Source: Arcicella rigui (GTDB lineage: Bacteria; Bacteroidota; Bacteroidia; Cytophagales; Spirosomataceae). Taken from it: DNA of 64,000 nt. The position numbers were made by a program, and so were the translations under genes. This document shows, piece by piece, positions 60,013 to 64,000 of the stretch. The stretch's first letter is position 1, and every line of letters starts with the position of its first letter. The DNA lies in the NCBI RefSeq assembly GCF_034929435.1, contig NZ_JAYFUM010000014.1, forward strand, positions 106,137 to 170,136. The letters run 5' to 3'. The notes beneath the pieces are model-generated. The model had not been told where the DNA came from. It searched no databases and saw only the letters and a list, made by a program, of their open reading frames with translations.

Positions 60013-60687
60013 ATGAACAAAACGATAGTAGTAACAGGCGGAACAAAAGGTATTGGCAGAGCCATCGTTGATAAATTTGCAAAAGAAGGTTTTACCGTAA
60101 TTACTTGTGCCAGAAAAAATGAAGAAGTACTTCCAGAAAATGTAATTTTCTTCAAAGCAGATTTGTCGAAAAAAGAAGAAGTATTAGCCTTTGCTGATTT
60201 TGTAAAAAACACAGTTGACAAAGTAGATGTACTCGTAAATAATACAGGTTTCTTTTTGCCCGGACAAATTCATAATGAAGAGGAAGGTACTTTGGAAGCC
60301 ATGATTGAAACCAATTTATATTCTGCATATCATCTAACAAGAGCTTTAGTCGGTGATATGATTGACCGCCGTGCAGGTTATATTTTCAATATTTGTTCTA
60401 CGGCAAGTATCACAGCCTATACAAATGGTGGCTCGTATTGCATTTCAAAATTTGCTCTTTTGGGAATGAGTAAAGTACTGAGAGAAGAATTAAAACCTTT
60501 TGCAATTCGTGTTACCAGTATTCTTCCGGGGGCAACTTTTACCAATTCTTGGGCAGGCGTTGAATTACCTACCGAAAGATTTATGGCATCTGATGACATT
60601 GCAGAAGTAATCTGGACGGCCTATTGCTTGCCAACGACAACTGTTTTAGAAGAGATAGTAATGCGTCCACAATTAGGAGATATATAA
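60013..60687 (+). CDS. Short-chain dehydrogenase/reductase
   Basis: The 224-residue SDR has the cofactor motif TGGTKGIGRAI near 8-18, NNTG near 79-82 (NNAG in most members, here with Thr), the catalytic Ser in ICSTAS near 127-132 and YxxxK as YCISK near 142-146. The length is short for the family but complete. Conserved ADLS near 49-52 suggests either NAD or NADP; the substrate is unknown. It is monocistronic, ending just before a long inverted repeat. Confidence 0.87.
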   Translation: MNKTIVVTGGTKGIGRAIVDKFAKEGFTVITCARKNEEVLPENVIFFKADLSKKEEVLAFADFVKNTVDKVDVLVNNTGFFLPGQIHNEEEGTLEAMIETNLYSAYHLTRALVGDMIDRRAGYIFNICSTASITAYTNGGSYCISKFALLGMSKVLREELKPFAIRVTSILPGATFTNSWAGVELPTERFMASDDIAEVIWTAYCLPTTTVLEEIVMRPQLGDI

Positions 60688-60689
60688 TT

Positions 60690-60790
60690 AAGTACTGTAC
60701 GAAAGTTTTAATACAATTGCTGATTTCAGAATTTTGATTAAATGAATTATTTGTTCAAAAACTAAAATCAGCAATTTTCGTACAGTACTT
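60690..60790. repeat. Two-step inverted repeat, 101 bp
   Basis: AAGTACTGTACGAAA (60690-60704) is the exact inverse of 60776-60790. AATTGCTGATTT (60715-60726) is the exact inverse of 60765-60776. The left arm has ten extra bases between the two blocks. The outer arm itself contains the near-palindrome AGTACTGTAC. Lying between convergent genes, it may terminate both, but the interrupted arm and 38-base loop look more like a small mobile palindrome. Confidence 0.65.
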
Positions 60791-60805
60791 ATTTCTTAAT
60801 CTAAA

Positions 60806-61270
60806 TTATTGTGCTGGCGTCATTTTGATTGTAGCCTCAATATCGGATATGCCCAAGTCGGGAAAAGAGGCTTTACTTGTAAAATCAAAATTCTTTTCAG
60901 TAAGCTGAATGACTGTTAATGTTCCAGATGTGAATCCTCCAAAACTAATATTTGAAAGCTCGATAGTTCCTTCGCTATTAGTAAATTTCCAAGAACCGCT
61001 ACTTGACGAATTACCATTGTTATCAATAGCACTGGCTGTTCCGTCGGCTTTGAAAGTAAGTCTTACTTTAGACAAATCGTAACCATTGTTTGCGAGGTCT
61101 CGTGAATACACTACGGCTAAACCGCCTGAAGCTGAAGCCGATTGTACTTGCCAAGTAGTACTTGTTAGTATTTGTGTTTTAGTTTTTACTGCGGCAACTT
61201 CGTCTTCTTTGCAAGAAATAATGGAGAATAATAAAAAAAATGAAAGTAAGGTTGTTTTTAAGTAACTCAT
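60806..61270 (-). CDS. Lipocalin-like predicted lipoprotein
   Basis: ATG 61270 is chosen (154 residues): MSYLKTTLLSFFLLFSIISC is a typical lipoprotein signal with Cys20. ATG 61333 would add 21 residues before it. The mature part has ILTSTTWQVQSASASGG, LTFKADGTASAID and GSWKFTNSEGTIELSN, the pattern of small lipocalin-like or DUF5004-type beta-sandwich lipoproteins common in Bacteroidetes. The function is unknown. The upstream GNAT gene ends about 75 bases from this start and is in the same direction. Confidence 0.75.
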   Translation of the reverse strand: MSYLKTTLLSFFLLFSIISCKEDEVAAVKTKTQILTSTTWQVQSASASGGLAVVYSRDLANNGYDLSKVRLTFKADGTASAIDNNGNSSSSGSWKFTNSEGTIELSNISFGGFTSGTLTVIQLTEKNFDFTSKASFPDLGISDIEATIKMTPAQ

Positions 61271-61346
61271 TTTAGCTTTGATTTTGTGAATATATTTTAG
61301 ATAACGAAAAAACAAACAAAAGATTTCAAACACAAAATAAATATGA

Positions 61347-61769
61347 TTAATCTAATTTTTTCACAAAATGGTGGCTACTAATTTGGAAGCCTTTATTCAG
61401 ATATAAACGATGAGCAGTGTGGCGTGTTGGCCCCGAATCAAGCGTTACACAATCGTAATTATTAGCTTTTGCCAACTCAATTACATAATCTAACAAAGTT
61501 GTTCCGTGGCCTTTTCCTCTTGCTTTATCTGAGGTTGTTAGGTCATCAATATAAAATTGTTTTCCGTTGTAAAGCATTTGTAAATATCTAAAACCAACGG
61601 CTGAAACTACTTCTCCTTCCTCCTCAATATAGGCTAATTGATAGCCTTCATTCAACATTTCCATCACGGTTTTTACAAATACTTCTTCTGTTAAATGCGG
61701 ACGAAGTAAGCTGAACACATACCAGCATTTTTGTACTTCTGCTTCGGTTTTAGCAATTTTTACGGTCAT
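61347..61769 (-). CDS. GNAT-family N-acetyltransferase
   Basis: The 140-residue single-domain protein has YIEEEGEVVSAVGFRYLQML (strands 2-3), FYIDDLTTSDKARGKGHGTTLLDYVIELAKANNYDCVTLDSG near 72-113 with the acetyl-CoA loop ARGKGHGT, and AHRLYLNKGFQIS near 118-130. The DDLTTSDKARGKG and DSGPTRHTAHRLY features match small-molecule or drug-type acetyltransferases. The acceptor is unknown. It precedes the lipoprotein gene on the same strand. Confidence 0.84.
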   Translation of the reverse strand: MTVKIAKTEAEVQKCWYVFSLLRPHLTEEVFVKTVMEMLNEGYQLAYIEEEGEVVSAVGFRYLQMLYNGKQFYIDDLTTSDKARGKGHGTTLLDYVIELAKANNYDCVTLDSGPTRHTAHRLYLNKGFQISSHHFVKKLD

Positions 61770-61815
61770 TTATTGAGTGAGTTAGTGAATTGTGAGTTAG
61801 TGATTGAGTGAATTA
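61770..61815. repeat. GAGTGAGTTAGTGAATTGTGAG short repeats
   Basis: Tandem variants of GTGAGTTAGTGA and GTGATTGAGTGA fill the gap upstream of the GNAT start, matching the words at 1-110. The following 61816-61918 has TTTTCAAATCTTCAAATT words and nothing else recognisable. Confidence 0.5.
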
Positions 61816-61918
61816 TGAGATTTGAATTCAATCCATTTTTAATAAGATTTTCCAATCTTCAAATTTCCTAATAAACAAGTCCTCACATTTTTCAAATTTT
61901 CAAATCTTCAAATTAAAA

Positions 61919-63313
61919 TCATTCTCCTTGAAAATCCTCAGAAATCAATTTTCTTAATTGTTGATGCGGACGAAGATTTGGGCGTTTTGAAAACACAGCT
62001 TTGTCTCCCGAAGATGCCTTTGCTTTACTTGCCAAAGTAGCGGTGTCGAAGTAATTTTCTCTGACAAATTGGTTTACTTCGTCATCACTGATTACTTCTC
62101 TAACCATTGTCCCTTTTTCAAAACCATCGTTGAAAGCCCCAATTCTTGCATCTGTTTCAGCCAAACGTGTTTTTTCTTCAATATCTCTGATTTCTTCCAT
62201 CAATCCTTTTCGTTGAAATTCTAAGGATTCGAAAGTAGGAAGCAAGGCTAAATCGTTTTCATAAATGTTTTTATGGATAATTTGCTCTGCCAAATCTTTC
62301 TCAACGTCTTGTAAATCAGCCCTTAATTGATTTTTTTCTTTCTTGAGTTTTTTCAAACGTGGGTCAATTTGTAGCCAACGCATCCAATAGCATTGTAATA
62401 CTGGAAAGGAAATTCCCAAACAAATCGCACCAGCTAAAGCAAATAAAATTCCTGTTAAAACAAAGGATGTCAAAGCCCAAGGACTATTTACTAAATTGGC
62501 ATTGAGTAAATCATAGGTTTTAAGCTTTTCATCAATTTGTCTTGTAATATTGGCAGGAAGTGGTGCCGTAGGATTCAGTGGGTCAAAAGCTTGGTTTTGT
62601 AATTGTTTGATAGATTTATTTACATTCTCCTTCATTTTATCGGTTTTGTAGGCTTCGTACCTGAACCAACCAAGTATAAACAAAGTAGCAACTGCAAACA
62701 CAACCGTAATACCTTTGAACCAAACATAAACTTTTTTAGATTGCTGCGAAACAGCCTCAGAATACGGCGTTTCTATCAATCTTTCATAAGCAGGTTTTAA
62801 TAAAATTGACAACATCGCCAAACCAATCGCAAAAGCCCAAGCTTCTGAATCGTTGCGAATATTCAAGGCATAGGCAACAATTTCGTGGGAAATAATTAAA
62901 TCTCCTGCCACAAAAGAAATACCTGCCAAGAAGTAAATAATTCCTGCAAAAAGCGAATACTTATGAGCAACCGCCTTGCGTCGTTCCATCAAAACGTCTG
63001 TTTGCTCTTTGTTTTCTGCTAATTGTAAATCAATTTTTTCTTTGTTTTTACTGGCTAAACTGATTTTCAACAATCTATCTTGTAAAGCATCAAAAGCTTG
63101 TTTGAAACGACTTTTCACCTCAGCAATCTGTTCATCAACGGCTGAAAGTTCATTTTTCTTTTCAGACAATTGACGATTTGCCCACTCAAAACTTACTTGT
63201 GACGACAAGTAACCTTCATAACTGTTTTTATCAACAGCCTCTAAACCACCATGATAACCATGTTGAAAATCGTACTTATCGGTATGGCTCTGTTCTTTAT
63301 TTTCGTTGTTCAT
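61919..63313 (-). CDS. Coiled-coil protein with four membrane segments
   Basis: I do not recognise this 464-residue protein. It has a polar N terminus rich in His, Tyr and Gly (about 10-30) and a coiled coil (about 48-120). Four membrane helices lie near 124-150, 160-178, 200-220 and 278-305. A second coiled coil (about 318-400: KKLKKEKNQLRADLQDVEKDL) and a basic tail follow. The layout suggests a membrane anchor with cytoplasmic arms. It is followed upstream by two further unrecognised genes on the same strand, together probably one operon. No catalytic motif is seen. Confidence 0.65.
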   Translation of the reverse strand: MNNENKEQSHTDKYDFQHGYHGGLEAVDKNSYEGYLSSQVSFEWANRQLSEKKNELSAVDEQIAEVKSRFKQAFDALQDRLLKISLASKNKEKIDLQLAENKEQTDVLMERRKAVAHKYSLFAGIIYFLAGISFVAGDLIISHEIVAYALNIRNDSEAWAFAIGLAMLSILLKPAYERLIETPYSEAVSQQSKKVYVWFKGITVVFAVATLFILGWFRYEAYKTDKMKENVNKSIKQLQNQAFDPLNPTAPLPANITRQIDEKLKTYDLLNANLVNSPWALTSFVLTGILFALAGAICLGISFPVLQCYWMRWLQIDPRLKKLKKEKNQLRADLQDVEKDLAEQIIHKNIYENDLALLPTFESLEFQRKGLMEEIRDIEEKTRLAETDARIGAFNDGFEKGTMVREVISDDEVNQFVRENYFDTATLASKAKASSGDKAVFSKRPNLRPHQQLRKLISEDFQGE

Positions 63314-63348
63314 TGTAGTAAGTATTGGCTTTTAGCAACTAACTATTT

Positions 63349-63861
63349 TTAAGTCATGATAAATACATTCATTCCATCTTTTTGATAGGTATGAAGTCTA
63401 TCAAATATTTTAGAGAATTTACTTTTATTTTCAACATGGAATTGATATTCATATTCTTTCCCTTCCAATGTAATGATTGTAATTTTGTTATATAGATTGG
63501 TACTATTTAAACCTCGCCCACGACTTGGAGTATAATCCCAAATATCAACAATTATTTTTTTTGTATTAATGATAGAATAATTAATTCCCTCAGCTTTGAT
63601 ATAATCTTCTTCAAATATAATTACTCCTTTTTGTAGGTAACTTCTGATATCGTTGGTGTCAAGCATGCTACTTATTAGTAAGACTAAAAATAGACTGCTA
63701 ATAGCAATGGTTATTAATATTACAGAAAAAGCATAATTGTCTAATAACCATGAAAGTATAAATAAGAGCAATGTTAACGTTATCAAAATATATTGATAAT
63801 TTCTATTACGCTTATACTTTTCTGTAAAACCACCAATTATTATACATGAAAATTCATTCAT
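63349..63861 (-). CDS. Hypothetical two-TM protein
   Basis: The 170-residue protein has two adjacent hydrophobic helices (about 24-44 and 47-68). A beta-rich soluble domain follows (about 75-170: GVIIFEEDYIKAEGINYSIINTKKIIVDIWDYTPSRGRGL). The domain resembles the simple membrane-attached PH-like pattern but lacks a firm family match. Its start overlaps the end of an upstream gene (ATGAATGA), so it is coupled to that gene. Confidence 0.6.
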   Translation of the reverse strand: MNEFSCIIIGGFTEKYKRNRNYQYILITLTLLLFILSWLLDNYAFSVILITIAISSLFLVLLISSMLDTNDIRSYLQKGVIIFEEDYIKAEGINYSIINTKKIIVDIWDYTPSRGRGLNSTNLYNKITIITLEGKEYEYQFHVENKSKFSKIFDRLHTYQKDGMNVFIMT

Positions 63862-64000
63862 TTAATAAAATAGCTTTTGTAGACACTATCCCATATTTTG
63901 TGTAAGTTGTTTTTTGAATTTCAATTGTTTTTGATTCTTTGGTCAAAAATAAGGTAAAATTGGTTGATAATAATTCCCCAGTTCTGGATTGGTTTTGTCC
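63854..64000 (-). CDS. C-terminal end of a gene entering from the right
   Basis: An open frame of 48 codons runs on the minus strand from the window edge to TGA at 63854-63856. It encodes a polar, beta-like sequence (TNFTLFLTKESKTIEIQKTT, then YTKYGIVSTKAI). Its stop overlaps the start of the next gene by eight bases, the usual sign of an operon. The rest of the gene lies outside the window, so I cannot name it. Confidence 0.55.
   Translation of the reverse strand, partial: GQNQSRTGELLSTNFTLFLTKESKTIEIQKTTYTKYGIVSTKAILLNE

Noticed and set aside
1..64000. tRNA or rRNA genes
   Set aside because: No cloverleaf T-arm (GGTTCGAATCC type) or rRNA-like sequence was noticed when reading both strands. 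A covariance-model search would settle this.

Overview
The window looks like chromosomal DNA of a member of the Bacteroidota, most likely a Cytophagales-type organism. The reasons are: low-GC sequence; start sites without Shine-Dalgarno runs; promoters of the TAnnTTTG (-7) plus TTG (-33) type; a large secreted protein with the gliding-motility/type IX secretion C-terminal domain; an FAD/Fe-S/cytochrome b succinate dehydrogenase of Bacteroidetes type; DUF1599 and BT_3928-like DoxX proteins; and S9 and M28 exported peptidases. No rRNA, tRNA, CRISPR array, prophage or transposase gene was found. The species is inferred from gene content only.

Layout. 0.2-4.8 kb: a four-gene minus-strand operon for a tripartite ABC efflux pump. 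5.0-5.3 kb: a degenerate 21-bp tandem repeat. 5.5-9.0 kb: a compact three-gene cassette of an N4-cytosine-type DNA methyltransferase, a PD-(D/E)XK nuclease-like protein and a MORC/MutL-like GHKL ATPase, a candidate restriction or anti-phage system. 9.0-11.2 kb: a gene-poor stretch with several copies of a REPIN-like double-hairpin element and a frameshifted small membrane protein. 12.4-17.2 kb: serine biosynthesis (SerC-like aminotransferase and a rare-looking SerB-SerA fusion), interrupted by a two-gene AAA ATPase plus DUF4276/TOPRIM module with its own promoter and operator-like palindrome. 17.3-25 kb: hydrolase, aminotransferase, M28 peptidase, MlaF-type ATPase and a giant T9SS-exported protein. 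25.3-29.5 kb: sdhCAB, with a four-helix-bundle (23S IVS family) gene inserted between sdhA and sdhB.

29.6-35.6 kb: PH-domain protein, DUF1599, DoxX, aroK, a hypothetical protein, proB and aat. 35.9-43.3 kb: an arginine operon (GNAT, argG, argC, argD). It is preceded by what appears to be an arginine leader-peptide attenuator, and three different toxin-antitoxin pairs occupy its gene junctions. 43.3-51.6 kb: DPP-IV-like peptidase, lipoprotein, LuxE-like acyltransferase, moaE, folA, purU, GNAT and icd. 51.6-64 kb: FadL-like porin, a Tyr/Asn/Ser-rich lipoprotein, proS, a membrane AraC regulator, folP, an MlaE permease (38 kb from its likely MlaF partner), SDR, lipoprotein, GNAT, and a three-gene set of membrane or hypothetical proteins that runs off the right edge.

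Most housekeeping genes are separated by clear hairpin terminators, several of them long and almost perfect palindromes between convergent genes. The points most worth following up are the arginine attenuator, the toxin-antitoxin-laden arg operon, the two candidate defence modules, the REPIN-like family and the insertion in the sdh operon.
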